A DNA stretch of 50,240 bases from contig NZ_JNZP01000039.1 in NCBI RefSeq assembly GCF_000725545.1, positions 1 through 50,240 on the forward strand, in the 5' to 3' direction. Shown one piece after another: positions 1-9,779 of this stretch. The first letter of the stretch is position 1. Every line of letters begins with the position of its first letter. The notes below the pieces were generated by a model that was not told the origin of the DNA, made no database searches, and was given only the letters and a program-made list of their open reading frames with translations. The position numbers were made by a program, and so were the translations under genes. The DNA is from Streptomyces exfoliatus. Its GTDB lineage: Bacteria; Actinomycetota; Actinomycetes; Streptomycetales; Streptomycetaceae.

Positions 1-287
1 CCGGGGCTGGTCTCCTGCTGGCGGCGGCGGTGACGCTGTTCTGGGGGGCCCGCGGGTCCGGAAGCCTTTCCTGCGGATCATCCGATCGTTGGTTGATGAG
101 CGTCCTTGACTCAGCAGCCGTGGCGGCAGGCCGGCGGCCTTCGACTGCGAGGCCTACAGGAACGGAGCACCGTCGAGCGCTGAGTCGACCCGCTCAGGCA
201 ATGGCGTGGCCGGGCCACTGGATACGACAGTCCGAAAGAAGCCGTCTGGCTTTGGCCGCGCAGGTTCGCCGGGTCGTTCAGGCAGCG
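1..287. other. No supported gene at window start
   Basis: The first 60 bases encode a short hydrophobic stretch in one plus-strand frame that could be the end of a membrane protein cut by the window edge, but it is too short to assign. The rest shows frames on both strands with arginine/proline-rich translations typical of non-coding high-GC DNA. Confidence 0.3.
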
Positions 288-460
288 GCGGCGAGGGGGC
301 GTCCGCCCCAGCGGATGCCCCCTCGCCGCGGATGCGGGCGCGTACCTTGCGTTCGGCGGCCAGGACGTCGCGGTGGTGGGTTGGCGTTGCGCCAGCGCAG
401 GTAGGCGTGCAGGGCCCGGGTCTGCACGGTGTGGTTGGGGTGATCGCCTGCAGCGGGAAC
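288..460 (-). pseudogene. Transposase C-terminal fragment (family uncertain)
   Basis: Minus-strand translation gives HAYLRWRNAN in one frame and DVLAAERKVRARIRGEG in the next, which together resemble the C-terminal tail of a common Streptomyces transposase. The family resemblance is from memory. The match crosses a frameshift near 370 and has neither a start nor a catalytic domain, so it is a dead remnant. It opens the debris field that precedes the sulfur locus. Confidence 0.35.
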
Positions 461-540
461 GACCAGGTCGCCGGTGGTGGCGGCAGGCCTGGACCAACTG
501 GGCGATCACCGGAACGCGGTTCCCGCCGGCCGAGGTCGAC

Positions 541-774
541 ATGGCTCATTGGAAGAAGATCGCGGGCGGTCTGACGGGGATCTCGGCGGGGTCGCGGTCC
601 AACGTGTGGGGCGTGAACGCGGACGCGAGGATCTACCGGTTCACCAACGACGACGCCACCCTCTGGCACAACGTCCCCGGCGGCCTCACCGACATCAGCG
701 CAGCGGCCGACGGCACCGTCTGGGGCGTCAACGCCAACGCCGAGATCTACCGCTACACCGGCGACCAGCCCTAA
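541..774 (+). CDS. Tectonin-repeat (beta-propeller lectin-like) protein fragment
   Basis: The 77-residue frame starts at ATG 541. It contains two tectonin-type repeats, recognisable by the recurring pattern GGLT-IS-(A/G), V-WGVNA, A-IYR(F/Y)T. Tectonin domains normally form propellers with six or more blades and are found in lectin-like or extracellular proteins. Two blades cannot close a propeller, and no Shine-Dalgarno or signal peptide precedes the start, so this is probably the 3' end of a larger gene whose front was lost. A strong hairpin at 788-815 follows the stop, consistent with a genuine gene end. Confidence 0.55.
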   Translation: MAHWKKIAGGLTGISAGSRSNVWGVNADARIYRFTNDDATLWHNVPGGLTDISAAADGTVWGVNANAEIYRYTGDQP

Positions 775-787
775 CCGAGTAAGCCTG

Positions 788-815
788 CGCCCCGCCGCCC
801 GATGACGGCGGGGCG
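788..815 (+). terminator. Rho-independent-type hairpin after tectonin fragment
   Basis: Perfect 10-bp inverted repeat (CGCCCCGCCG / CGGCGGGGCG) with an 8-nt loop, 14 nt after the stop at 774. There is no long T-run, as is usual in Streptomyces. Confidence 0.6.
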
Positions 816-921
816 TTCCTGGCTACTGCTCCCCCAGCCCGGACAGCTGAAGCCCCGATTCCCGGCAATGGAACAGCGAGGACCGAGGCGGTGCGTCTGC
901 CCCGGTCCTCGCCGTGTGAAC

Positions 922-1015
922 TCAGGCGAGGCTGGCGTTCTCCGCCTGGGGGCCCTTCTGACCCTGGGTGACGTCGAACGTCACCTTCTGGCCCTCGAAA
1001 CGGCGGCCGCCGCAC
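922..1015 (-). pseudogene. Cold-shock protein C-terminal remnant
   Basis: The minus strand encodes FEGQKVTFDVTQGQKGPQAE followed by a short tail and stop, which is the conserved C-terminal third of CspA-family single-stranded nucleic-acid-binding proteins. The RNP1/RNP2 motifs and start codon are absent. Upstream the frame runs into unrelated sequence. It is a truncated gene and cannot fold into the five-stranded OB barrel. Confidence 0.75.
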
Positions 1016-1187
1016 GCCGCGGTCGCGGTATTGAGGGGGTGTGGGGTTAGCTCGACTGACAGACCCATCGGCGCGAGGTCGCCGGTCTGCAGCAGGACCT
1101 CCGTCGAGCGTTGACCGCTATACCCCAAGGCCGGCAACAACTCTGTCCGGCCGGCACGTCGGGGATGTACCGGCCGGACAGACGAGG

Positions 1188-2417
<1,230 letters not shown>

Positions 2418-2421
<4 letters not shown>

Positions 2422-3002
2422 GGCGTGCTCCGCAGCTCCGTGATCACCGTGCGGATGTCGGTGCGCGGCCCGCGGTTGTACGGCAGTTTCGACAGCAGGA
2501 CGCCCATGGCACACGAGTTGCTGACGGCGGCGTAGGTCAGGCCGGCGCCGATCGCTGTGCCGATCAGGTGCGCACCGGGGACGAAGATTCCGACGAGGCC
2601 GGTGGCAAGGACGAGCGAGCCTGCCACGAGCCGTACCTGGCGCTCCATGTCCCACCGCTCGGGGCCACGGTTGAGGGGTGCGTCGGCGGTCTCCCAGGCG
2701 ACGATGCCGCCCTCCAGGACGCGGAGGTTGGGCAGTCCTGCGTCGGCCAGGGCCTTCTCGGCCTGCGCGGCGCGCTGCCCGGAGCGGCACACCAGCACGA
2801 CGTCCTCGTCCAGGTGGGTCAGGAGCTCGGCCCGGTGCTCACGCAGGGTGTCCAGGGGGACGTTGTACGAGCCGGGGATGTGCGCGGTACGGAACTCGCC
2901 GGGCGTTCGGACGTCGAGCAGGCGGGGAGCCCTTCCTTCCTGGACGAGCCGGTGCAGGACGGTGGGGGCGAGGGAGGAGGCGGGCGCAGGGGTGGTGCTC
3001 AT
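2418..3002 (-). CDS. Membrane-anchored rhodanese (rhodanese + DUF2892)
   Basis: A 194-residue protein with an N-terminal rhodanese domain (about residues 10-110) bearing the six-residue active loop CRSGQR; the Cys carries the persulfide during sulfur transfer. It is followed by two hydrophobic helices (about residues 125-170) of the DUF2892 type that tether the domain to the membrane. ATG 3002 follows GAAGGAACCTC. The last codons overlap the TauE start, so the pair is one transcript. Operator site 2 at 3024-3047 sits directly upstream, so this gene has its own CstR-controlled promoter. Likely role: moving sulfane sulfur at the membrane next to the exporter. Confidence 0.88.
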
Positions 3003-3023
3003 GAGGTTCCTTCGAGTGACCGC

Positions 3024-3047
3024 ACATATACCCCGGGGGGTATATGT
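3024..3047. promoter_or_regulatory. CstR operator site 2
   Basis: ACATATACC-CCGGGG-GGTATATGT is the longest palindrome of the set (9-bp arms around the 6-bp centre). It is placed 22 bp upstream of the rhodanese ATG at 3002 and downstream of the dioxygenase stop at 3107. Confidence 0.82.
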
Positions 3048-3106
3048 GGGAGCTGGTGGGGTCCGGGTGGGTTGCGGGCCCCTGGAGGTGGTCGGGGCTG
3101 CGTCGC

Positions 3107-4495
3107 TCAGGCGTTCGCGGGCTCGGCCGACAGGGCCCAGGCGGCGTATCCGCCGAGGATGTCGGAGATGTCGGTGAAGCCGCGGTGGCGCAGGAGGCTC
3201 GCCGCGATGGAGGAGCGGTGCCCGCCGGCGCAGTGCAGGACGAGGGGCTGGTCGGCGGGCAGCTCGCCGCTGCGTGCGGGCAGTTCGCTCAGCGGGATGT
3301 GCAGGGCGGTCTCGATGAAGCCGTTCGCCTCGCGCTCGCCGCAGGTGCGGACGTCCACGACGACGGGAGGGTTGTCCCCGGCGAGGACGGTACGCAGGTG
3401 CGCGGCGGTCACACGGCTCGCCGGAGTGACGTCGGCGGCCAGCGCCTCCAGGGCGTCCTCGGGGTTGCGCAGGTATCCCGCGGCATGGTCGAAGCCGATC
3501 CGGGCGAGGCGGGTGACGACCTCCTCCTCCCGGTTCTGCGGCGCCATGACGAGCAGTTCGCCGGCCGGGTCGAGCACGGTGCCGGCCTGCTCGGCGAACC
3601 GTCCGTCGGCGGGGATGTTCACCGCGCCGCGCAGGTGTCCGGCGGCGAACTCCTGCGGATCGCGGGCGTCCACGACGACCGCTCCTGCGGTGCGCAGCTC
3701 GGTGAACTCTGCGAGCGTCAGCGGCCGGGGGGCCGCCGAGGCGTCGTAGCGGGCGCGGTCCTTGCGGTTCAGCTCGGCGTCGTAGGCGAAGTAGCCGGGC
3801 GCGGCCGCCTGGCCGGCGGTGACGAGCGCGACGAACTCCTCTCGGTCCATGGGCGCGCAGGCGTAGTTGGTCGCGCGCTGCTCTCCGATGGTGGACTGCT
3901 TCTCGGTCGACAGGTTCTTGCCGCATGCCGACCCTGCGCCGTGCGCGGGGAAGACGCGGACGGCGTCGGGGAGGCCCATCAGCTTGTTCTGGACGCTGTC
4001 GTGGAGCATGACGCCGAGCTCCTCGGCGGTGACGCCGACGGAGGCGAGCAGGTCGGGGCGGCCGACATCGCCGATGAACAGCGCGTCACCGGTGAGGACG
4101 CCGTACGGGACGGTGTCGTCGGCATGTTCGTAGACGAGGACGCTGATCGACTCGGGCGTGTGCCCGGGGGTCTCCATGATCTGCAGGGTGACGTCACCGA
4201 GGAGGATCCGCTCGTTCTCGGCGAGCAGGCGGATGGGGTACTCGGTCTCGGCCCGGCGGCCGTAGCCGATCCACGCGCCGGTCTCGTCCGCCATCTCCAG
4301 GTGTCCGGCGACGAAGTCTGCGTGGAAGTGGGTGTTGATCACGCCGACCACCGTCAGGCCGTGCGCGGCGGCGTCGGCCAGGTACTCGGAGACGTCCCGC
4401 CGAGGATCCACGACCACCGCTTGGCCGGTGTTCTCGTCGGCGATCATGTACGACGCCTGGGAGAGGCAGTCGAGGTAGTACTGGGTGAAGAACAC
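3107..4495 (-). CDS. cstB: CstB-like persulfide dioxygenase with pseudo-rhodanese and rhodanese domains
   Basis: A 462-residue three-domain enzyme. The N-terminal metallo-beta-lactamase fold (about 1-235) holds the ETHE1-type iron motif H56-x-H58-x-D60 with H65, followed by GDALFIGDVGRPD and FPAHGAG; these domains oxidise persulfides to sulfite. A first rhodanese domain (about 255-350) has APQNR where the catalytic loop should be and lacks Cys, so it is inactive. The second (about 365-460) has an intact CAGGHRS loop. This MBL/pseudo-rhodanese/rhodanese order is that of staphylococcal CstB, which converts persulfides to thiosulfate. GTG 4495 is chosen for its AAGGGA site. It probably shares a transcript with the rhodanese at 4604-4927, 108 bp upstream. 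Confidence 0.9.
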   Translation of the reverse strand: MFFTQYYLDCLSQASYMIADENTGQAVVVDPRRDVSEYLADAAAHGLTVVGVINTHFHADFVAGHLEMADETGAWIGYGRRAETEYPIRLLAENERILLGDVTLQIMETPGHTPESISVLVYEHADDTVPYGVLTGDALFIGDVGRPDLLASVGVTAEELGVMLHDSVQNKLMGLPDAVRVFPAHGAGSACGKNLSTEKQSTIGEQRATNYACAPMDREEFVALVTAGQAAAPGYFAYDAELNRKDRARYDASAAPRPLTLAEFTELRTAGAVVVDARDPQEFAAGHLRGAVNIPADGRFAEQAGTVLDPAGELLVMAPQNREEEVVTRLARIGFDHAAGYLRNPEDALEALAADVTPASRVTAAHLRTVLAGDNPPVVVDVRTCGEREANGFIETALHIPLSELPARSGELPADQPLVLHCAGGHRSSIAASLLRHRGFTDISDILGGYAAWALSAEPANA

Positions 4496-4603
4496 GGCAA
4501 TCCCTTCATGAGGAACGCGCACCCCGAAGTGGGTGCGAGAGTGCTGAGCTGTGGGGCGGTTGCCCGCCCGTCATGGCGGATCCGGCGCCTTCGGGGGCGG
4601 GGT

Positions 4604-4927
4604 TCAGGTGGCGTGAGCGGCCCTGCCGCGTACGAGCGGTCGGCCGGTGCCGGCCCAGCTCGCGGTGCCGCCCGCGACGGACACGGCATCCACACCGAGA
4701 GCCGCGAGGTGTTCGGCGGCCCACGCGCTCCGGTTGCCGCTCGCGCAGATCACGTAGACCGGACGGTCCCCTGGCAGCTCGCCAAGTACGGCTCCAAGCG
4801 CTGACAGCGGAGTGCTGAGCGCTCCCGGTACATGGCCGGCTGTGTATTCGTCGGATTCACGGACGTCGATGACGAACGCGCCGTCGACGAGATCGGCCGC
4901 GAAGGCGTCCACGCCTACTTCACGCAT
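4604..4927 (-). CDS. Single-domain rhodanese
   Basis: A 107-residue cytoplasmic rhodanese (thiosulfate/persulfide sulfurtransferase) with the intact loop CASGNRS after the predicted strand VYVI. The domain fills the whole protein and there is no signal peptide. ATG 4927 follows AAGGGG. It is first in the minus-strand transcript that continues into cstB and is preceded by operators at 4946-4961 and 5002-5017. With the two other rhodanese-bearing genes it gives three active rhodanese domains in one locus, suggesting a relay of sulfane sulfur to or from the dioxygenase. Confidence 0.88.
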   Translation of the reverse strand: MREVGVDAFAADLVDGAFVIDVRESDEYTAGHVPGALSTPLSALGAVLGELPGDRPVYVICASGNRSAWAAEHLAALGVDAVSVAGGTASWAGTGRPLVRGRAAHAT

Positions 4928-4945
4928 CGAGGTACCCCTTGTTCA

Positions 4946-5017
4946 ATACCCCCCTAGGTATTTACGTACTCGACGGTAAGCCAGCCTCACGGCGAAGTCA
5001 AATACCCCCCTGGGTAT
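4946..5017. promoter_or_regulatory. CstR operator sites 3 and 4 in divergent promoter
   Basis: Two copies of ATACC-N6-GGTAT at 4946-4961 (centre CCCCTA) and 5002-5017 (centre CCCCTG), 56 bp apart start to start. They lie in the intergenic region between the divergent rhodanese (4927) and MFS transporter (5234) genes, so one repressor could silence both directions. Confidence 0.8.
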
Positions 5018-5059
5018 CCTGAATCGCAGAGGCATCAGAGCAGGGCCGCTCGAAGCAAG

Positions 5060-5075
5060 ATACGGGTGGGGGTAT
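5060..5075. promoter_or_regulatory. CstR operator site 5 (one mismatch)
   Basis: ATACG-GGTGGG-GGTAT differs from the consensus at one arm position. It begins 58 bp after site 4, a spacing close to the 56 bp between sites 3 and 4, and is the site nearest the MFS gene. Confidence 0.65.
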
Positions 5076-5233
5076 TGTGAAGTGCAGGTATGAGGTTGCC
5101 GGAGTCGCTCAAGGCCGATACCGCACAGAAGAAGGAAGGCCTTGCGCAGGTCTGCGGCCGGTCCACCTCGCCAGCCCCTCCGTGCTTGGCCGGTGCCTTC
5201 CCCACCTCGTCAAGGCACGAAGGACATCCGCCC

Positions 5234-6511
5234 GTGAACACCACGCCTACGGCCACCATGCCGACCGACGCCGCGGCACGTCCTGTCCGGCTCGGCCTGC
5301 GGGAGAACTGGCTTCAGTTCTCCCTGCTCGTTCTCGTCAACGTCGCCGTGGGCGGCCTGGTCGGCCTGGAACGAACCACCGTGCCACTGATCGGCACCGA
5401 CACCTTCGGCCTGACGAGCGACCTGGCCGTCTTCTCCTTCATCATCGCCTTCGGCCTCACCAAAGCCCTCACAAACCTCGCAGCCGGAACGCTGACGGCC
5501 CGCTTCCGCCGCAAGCAGCTCCTCGTCGCCGGCTGGTTGATCGGAATCCCCGTACCCTTCGCCCTCGCCTGGGCACCGTCCTGGGGATGGATCGTCGCCG
5601 CGAACGTCCTGCTCGGCCTCAACCAGGGGCTGACCTGGTCGATGACCGTCAACATGAAGATCGACCTTGTCGGCCCCACCCGCAGAGGCCTGGCCACCGG
5701 GCTGAACGAGGCCGCCGGCTACACCGCTGTCGGTGTCACCGCCCTGCTCACCGGCTACCTCGCCACCTCCTACGGCCTACGCCCCGCCCCGGAACTCATC
5801 GGCGTCGTCTTCGTCGCCGCCGGCCTCGCCCTGACCCTCGCCGTACGAGACACCGCCGCACACGTAGCCCTCGAACTCGCCCAGCACACCAAGCCCCTGC
5901 CCAGCGGCGAGCGCACGGGACTGACCGCCACGTTCGCCCGCACCTCCTGGCACAACCGTTCCCTGCGCGGCGCCAGCCAAGCCGGACTGGTCAACAACCT
6001 CAACGACGGTCTGACCTGGGGCGTCTTCCCTCTGCTGTTCACCGACCACGGCCTGGGGTTGGCCGCCGTCGGCCTCATCAAAGGCCTCTACCCCATCTTG
6101 TGGGGCATCGGCCAGATACCCAGCGGACTCCTCGCCGACCGCATCGGCCGCAAAGCCCTCATCGTCACCGGCATGCTCGTCCAAGCCACCGGGCTCGTCC
6201 TCGCCCTCACCCTGCTGAACCACCCCCTCCTGGCGGGCATCCTGTCCGCCATCGCCCTCGGACTCGGCACCGCCATGGTCTACCCCGCCCTCATCGCCTC
6301 CGTCTCCGACCACGCCCACCCTGCGTGGCGCGCCAACGCCCTGGGCACCTACCGCTTCTGGCGCGACATCGGCTACGCCGCAGGAGCCCTCATCGCCGGC
6401 ATCCTCGCTGATCTCCTCGGCCTGAACGCCACCGTCATCGCAGCCGCCGCCCTCACCGCCGCCTCAGGGCTCCTCGCCGCCCGCTGGATCACCGACACCA
6501 CAAAGCACTGA
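5234..6511 (+). CDS. MFS transporter of the sulfur-stress locus
   Basis: A 425-residue, 12-helix major facilitator protein. The loop after helix 2 (GTLTARFRRKQLLVAG) is a diverged form of the MFS A motif, and a second copy, GLLADRIGRKALIVTG, begins the C-terminal half. GTG 5234 is preferred over the in-frame ATG at 5090 because GAAGGA lies about 10 nt before it and the 48 residues between are not membrane-protein-like. The gene diverges from the rhodanese/cstB transcript and shares its operator-rich promoter, so it is probably induced by reactive sulfur. The substrate is unknown; export of a sulfur anion or thiol conjugate is a guess from context. Confidence 0.85.
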   Translation: MNTTPTATMPTDAAARPVRLGLRENWLQFSLLVLVNVAVGGLVGLERTTVPLIGTDTFGLTSDLAVFSFIIAFGLTKALTNLAAGTLTARFRRKQLLVAGWLIGIPVPFALAWAPSWGWIVAANVLLGLNQGLTWSMTVNMKIDLVGPTRRGLATGLNEAAGYTAVGVTALLTGYLATSYGLRPAPELIGVVFVAAGLALTLAVRDTAAHVALELAQHTKPLPSGERTGLTATFARTSWHNRSLRGASQAGLVNNLNDGLTWGVFPLLFTDHGLGLAAVGLIKGLYPILWGIGQIPSGLLADRIGRKALIVTGMLVQATGLVLALTLLNHPLLAGILSAIALGLGTAMVYPALIASVSDHAHPAWRANALGTYRFWRDIGYAAGALIAGILADLLGLNATVIAAAALTAASGLLAARWITDTTKH

Positions 6512-6546
6512 CGGCCCGCGCCCAGCCGATACAGGGGTACGGTCGG

Positions 6547-6576
6547 TCCTCGACCTCAGCCGTCTGGGGTCGAGGA
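6547..6576 (+). terminator. Hairpin terminator after MFS gene
   Basis: 13-bp stem (one G-T wobble) with a CCGT loop, TCCTCGACCTCAG / CTGGGGTCGAGGA, 36 nt after the stop. Confidence 0.7.
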
Positions 6577-6882
6577 TGGGCGCTCGGCATCGGATGCACT
6601 GCCGACGTATCCGCCCAACCCGCCCTGTGGTTGCGGAGATGAACTGGCGAAGGCCGGTACCGCCCGCATGCGGTCGCTCGGCCTCGTCACTCTCTTTCTC
6701 ATGACTGTCAGGTCTGCGGTCATGGCATGGGAGCTGCGGCGCCGCGGCAGTCGGCACTCTGAGCGACCAGAGGTGCGCCTTGATGGATTCCTGGGGGTCT
6801 GGCACGCGCCCATGCCCCCAGGAATCCGCCTGTCCAGGAAGACGACGTTTGACGGCCTTGGCCCTTCGTCCGGTCCTAGCCT
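6577..6882. other. Intergenic stretch without a supported gene
   Basis: About 300 bases between the MFS terminator and the amidohydrolase remnant. Frames on both strands are short and give low-complexity translations. No promoter palindrome or repeat was recognised. Confidence 0.4.
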
Positions 6883-7290
6883 CTACGGGACCAGGTCGGG
6901 CAGGCTCGCGGAAGCGAGAACGCCGGCCCGATCGATGGCGATGCGTCCGTCCTTGAGCACGGCGTGCACATGGGCGGGGTCGGCGAGGGCGTCGATGTCG
7001 TCCAGCGGGTTCGTGCCGCAGATGACGAGGTCGGCGGCTTTGCCGGCGACCAGGCTGCCGGTGGTGTCACCCACGCCGCACAGATCGGCGGCGTCGGAGG
7101 TGGCCGCTCGGATGGCCTGGAGCGGCGTCATGCCGCCGATGCGGACGAGGAGTCCCAGCTCCCTGAGATTCTGCCCGTGGGGGGGCGATCAGGCCCGCAT
7201 CGGTTCCCATCGCGACACGGATTCCGGCTGCCACGGAACGGGCCACGGACTCCTGGGCGACCCAGTGCCAGTGCACGGCCTTCGCATGTA
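6883..7290 (-). pseudogene. Amidohydrolase (imidazolonepropionase-like) C-terminal pseudogene
   Basis: The minus strand encodes GIRVAMGTDAGL, then after a +/-1 shift NLRELGLLVRIGGMTPLQAI, GSLVAGKAADLVI and NPLDDIDAL, the ordered C-terminal signatures of metal-dependent amidohydrolases. The frame changes inside a run of seven C at about 7183-7190. The N-terminal half with the HxH metal site is missing. The gene is truncated and frameshifted; the C-run shift alone could be a sequencing error, but the missing 5' half cannot. Confidence 0.75.
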
Positions 7291-7575
7291 CGAACGCCAC
7301 ACTGCCACCCGACCACCTTGACCAAAGACATAGGGGGCCCCGGGGGGATACGGCAGCCGAGCCACACACCATGGCGCCCCGGACCATGACGACCGGGGCG
7401 CCGCCGCCGTGTGCTCGGCTGTCCGGCCTGCTCCAACGACCACCCGCGCACGCCCGTCACCGCCCGGACACCCGTGGGCACATGATCGAATTCCACGCGC
7501 CAACCCACCGGGCGTCATGCCGCTGAGGCCGGGTGGAGGTTCCACCATCCCGGCGTCTGCGGCAGGGTCGTTGGG

Positions 7576-8202
7576 TCACGCGGGCGACTGGCGGCCGGGC
7601 AGGGCGTGCGCGAGGAGGAACTCGGTCGCTCCCGCGATGGCCTCGGCGTAGGTGCTGTGGACGGGTTCGGACTCCTTGTCCCGCTGGTCTGCGGCGGTGG
7701 CGGTGTACCACCAGGCGTCGGCGTCGGCATCGTGGTGCACGACGGCCGTACCACCTGCGTAGTGGAGCGGAATGGACTCGCTGGTGGATTTCTTGACTAC
7801 GGCGTGGGGCCACTTCAGACGGGCGGACTGACGCTTGATGCCCCCCCAGGCGGCGCCGAGCTGGGCGTAGTTCGCTCCGCTGCGGCCGGCGACGGTGGCG
7901 GCGCTCTCCGCCAGTCGGTCGACGGACTGCTTGGCTTCGTACAGAGCCCGCAGAAGTGCCAGCTGCACATCGGGCGCTGCCATGAGCACGGGGTCGAGGG
8001 GCTTGCCGGCGGCGCGGTAGGCCAGCGCCCGGGTCGAGACCCGCTCAGCCAGGGCGCGGACAGCGTCGTGGACTCTCTCGTCCATGGTGAACGCGTCGTC
8101 CGTGGTGGGCTCGCTCCACGGGGGCTCCACCAGGGTCGTGACGGTGGTCCAGAAGTTCTCGTCGTTCTTGTCGGGAGTCGGGATCCCAGCCACATCACTC
8201 AT
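7576..8202 (-). CDS. Hypothetical protein, 208 aa
   Basis: A soluble, acidic, helix-rich protein of unrecognised family. The N-terminal part is charged (residues 1-60). A middle segment (60-130) is Ala/Leu-rich and could form amphipathic helices. The C-terminal third has a Trp/Tyr-rich stretch (HDADADAWWYTATAADQRDK) that looks like a beta hairpin, with AEAIAGATEFLL near the end. No signal peptide or membrane segment is present. ATG 8202 sits inside the inverted repeat at 8194-8231 and follows AGGTAGG at a long spacing. Amino-acid composition and consistent GC3 make it a real gene. Function unknown. Confidence 0.7.
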   Translation of the reverse strand: MSDVAGIPTPDKNDENFWTTVTTLVEPPWSEPTTDDAFTMDERVHDAVRALAERVSTRALAYRAAGKPLDPVLMAAPDVQLALLRALYEAKQSVDRLAESAATVAGRSGANYAQLGAAWGGIKRQSARLKWPHAVVKKSTSESIPLHYAGGTAVVHHDADADAWWYTATAADQRDKESEPVHSTYAEAIAGATEFLLAHALPGRQSPA

Positions 8203-8251
8203 GCGACAAGCCTACCTGTCGGATGAGTGATGCGACAGGAAAATCTGTCGC
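8194..8251. promoter_or_regulatory. Long inverted repeat over a start codon plus adjacent hairpin
   Basis: ATCACTCATGCGACA (8194-8208) and TGTCGGATGAGTGAT (8217-8231) are 15-bp arms with one mismatch and an 8-bp spacer, covering the ATG of the 7576-8202 gene. A second perfect 7-bp hairpin, GCGACAG-GAAAAT-CTGTCGC, follows at 8232-8251. Both share the core GCGACA. It could be an operator or an mRNA structure over the start. Confidence 0.5.
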
Positions 8252-9042
8252 CAGTGCCCTTGCGATCGGTTTCCTTGAACCCCGCAGGGCATGGCCCCGG
8301 TACGTCAGAAACCCGTCACGGGATGATTCAAGAGGGCTGGCTCTGGCTACTCACTGCTGGATGCCGGCCACGAGAGCGCTGACGCGGATCTCGTACCCGC
8401 GGCGGGCCTTGCCCTGCGCCCTCCCCCGGCCGTCCGAAGCCCGAACTGTGCGGAGGCACTGCTGTCTACGAACGAAGGCGGCGACGGCCTGGTGCTCGCG
8501 TGAGCGACCGGGCCGTGGTGGTTCGCAGCGCCCACCGGCCCGGACCGTGATCCCGCGCAGTTCGCGGGCGCCAGCGTCGTGGGGGGTGAAGAGCCGCTGC
8601 GCGTACGCCGGGGCAGGTGCAGGTGAGGCGGCGGAACCGCCCGTCGTCGGTGGTACCCACCGGTGCGATGCAGCCGAACCGGGCGCGTCTCGACGGTGAT
8701 GCCGCCGGTGGCCGCCGCCTCCCTCATGACCGCCACGCTCGGCCTCCTCACGGCCGGGCTCGGCACGGGCACGCTGTCCTGGCCGGCGCTGCCGGTCGCA
8801 TGGCTGGTGATCGGGGCGGCGACCTCGGCCGCCGGACCGGGGGTCGGCAGGACAGCACCCACAACAACGGGACCCGCCCAGGCCACGGCAGGGGCCCGGC
8901 CAGGGAGAAGCCCTCCACGCGAGCCCCAGGGGCGGTGCGCCACCGACGCCGACCGGAGTGCACCCCGACCACCGTCGCCGCCCTCACGGCGTCCGGAGCC
9001 GCATCAGCTACGCGGCCCGCACCGCTGGCTCTCACAACGGTT
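8252..9042. other. Long stretch without a convincing gene
   Basis: Nearly 800 bases with only low-complexity Arg/Pro/Ala-rich frames. One plus-strand frame (8699 onward) is hydrophobic for about 45 residues (LMTATLGLLTAGLGTGTLSW) but has no ribosome site and then becomes random. I see no domain match on either strand. Confidence 0.4.
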
Positions 9043-9058
9043 TGAGTAGCGCTACTCA
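9043..9058. promoter_or_regulatory. Perfect 16-bp palindrome upstream of small membrane protein
   Basis: TGAGTAGCGCTACTCA, 78 bp before the ATG at 9136. The full dyad symmetry suggests an operator for a dimeric regulator. No regulator gene is adjacent. Confidence 0.55.
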
Positions 9059-9135
9059 GGCGCCCAGGGCCGCTCCGCCGCACGATGGAACCGCCGTCGA
9101 CACGGCGGCACCGATCCACCCAGGAGGAACCAATC

Positions 9136-9468
9136 ATGCGAGACAGCCGCCCCCGCACACTCGTCCGGCTCACGTTCGCCAACCCCTCGCTGGTCTACCT
9201 CGGCCTGGTGGCCGCGGCGGCACTCCCCATGGTGTTCGCCTCAGCGACCGCAGACAGCAGCTTCGCGGCCGTCTGGATCCTCCTGATCACTGCGCCCACC
9301 AGCATGCTCCTGCTCCTCCCCGACTTCGCGAACGGCGACTCGGGCCTGGCAAGCGGGTACTTCCTCGCGGCGCTGACCCTTTCCGCGCTGTTCCACTCCT
9401 TCCTCCTCGGCCTCGCCTACCGGGGGCTCCGGGGAAACCCGGCACAGCAGGCCCGCACCACCACGTGA
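9136..9468 (+). CDS. Small membrane protein, SCO4225-family-like
   Basis: A 110-residue protein with three hydrophobic segments (about residues 20-38, 45-62 and 72-92) and a charged N-terminus. ATG 9136 is fixed by a strong AGGAGG 11 nt upstream. It resembles the small Streptomyces membrane family typified by SCO4225, an assignment from memory. A perfect palindrome at 9043-9058 lies in its promoter region, so it is probably a regulated single-gene unit. Function unknown. Confidence 0.75.
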   Translation: MRDSRPRTLVRLTFANPSLVYLGLVAAAALPMVFASATADSSFAAVWILLITAPTSMLLLLPDFANGDSGLASGYFLAALTLSALFHSFLLGLAYRGLRGNPAQQARTTT

Positions 9469-9779
9469 AAACCCTCCCCCGACTCCACAAAGCGTCATCC
9501 TCCACGCGGGTAACAGTGCCTGCCACCTGGACGACGACCGTGAGATGGGACAGCCTGCCCACGGGCACCTCCTCGGCCAGGCGCGCAGCTGGACGGCGGT
9601 CCGGCCGATCAGCTCCAGGGTGCCGGGGGTGGCAAGGACGTGTGGGCGTAGACCTTGGGTCCAGGCCTCTGGCGTAGCGCCGCGCGGGGTCGGCGGGGTT
9701 GCGCAGTGCGTGCCGCAGGGCGAGGTACTACGCAGCCGCCCCTTGGATCGGCTGGTTGAGGTTGTGATCCACTGCGCTC
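9469..9779. other. Decayed sequence between small genes
   Basis: The minus strand reads LRHALRNPADPARRYARGL and then LELIGRTAVQLRAW in another frame, which looks like pieces of one broken protein, but I cannot name the family. No intact frame is supported. Confidence 0.35.

Noticed and set aside
3044..4804. Long open frame on the plus strand across the dioxygenase gene
   Set aside because: It is antisense to cstB and the adjacent rhodanese, its translation is Gly/Arg/Val-rich without domains, and the opposite strand has clear catalytic motifs.
5077..6411. Long Arg/Pro/His-rich frame on the plus strand
   Set aside because: It is a shifted frame of the MFS transporter gene, whose own frame shows 12 helices and MFS motifs.
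8699..9049. Small membrane protein gene
   Set aside because: It is hydrophobic for only about 45 residues, with no ribosome site, then a random-looking tail.
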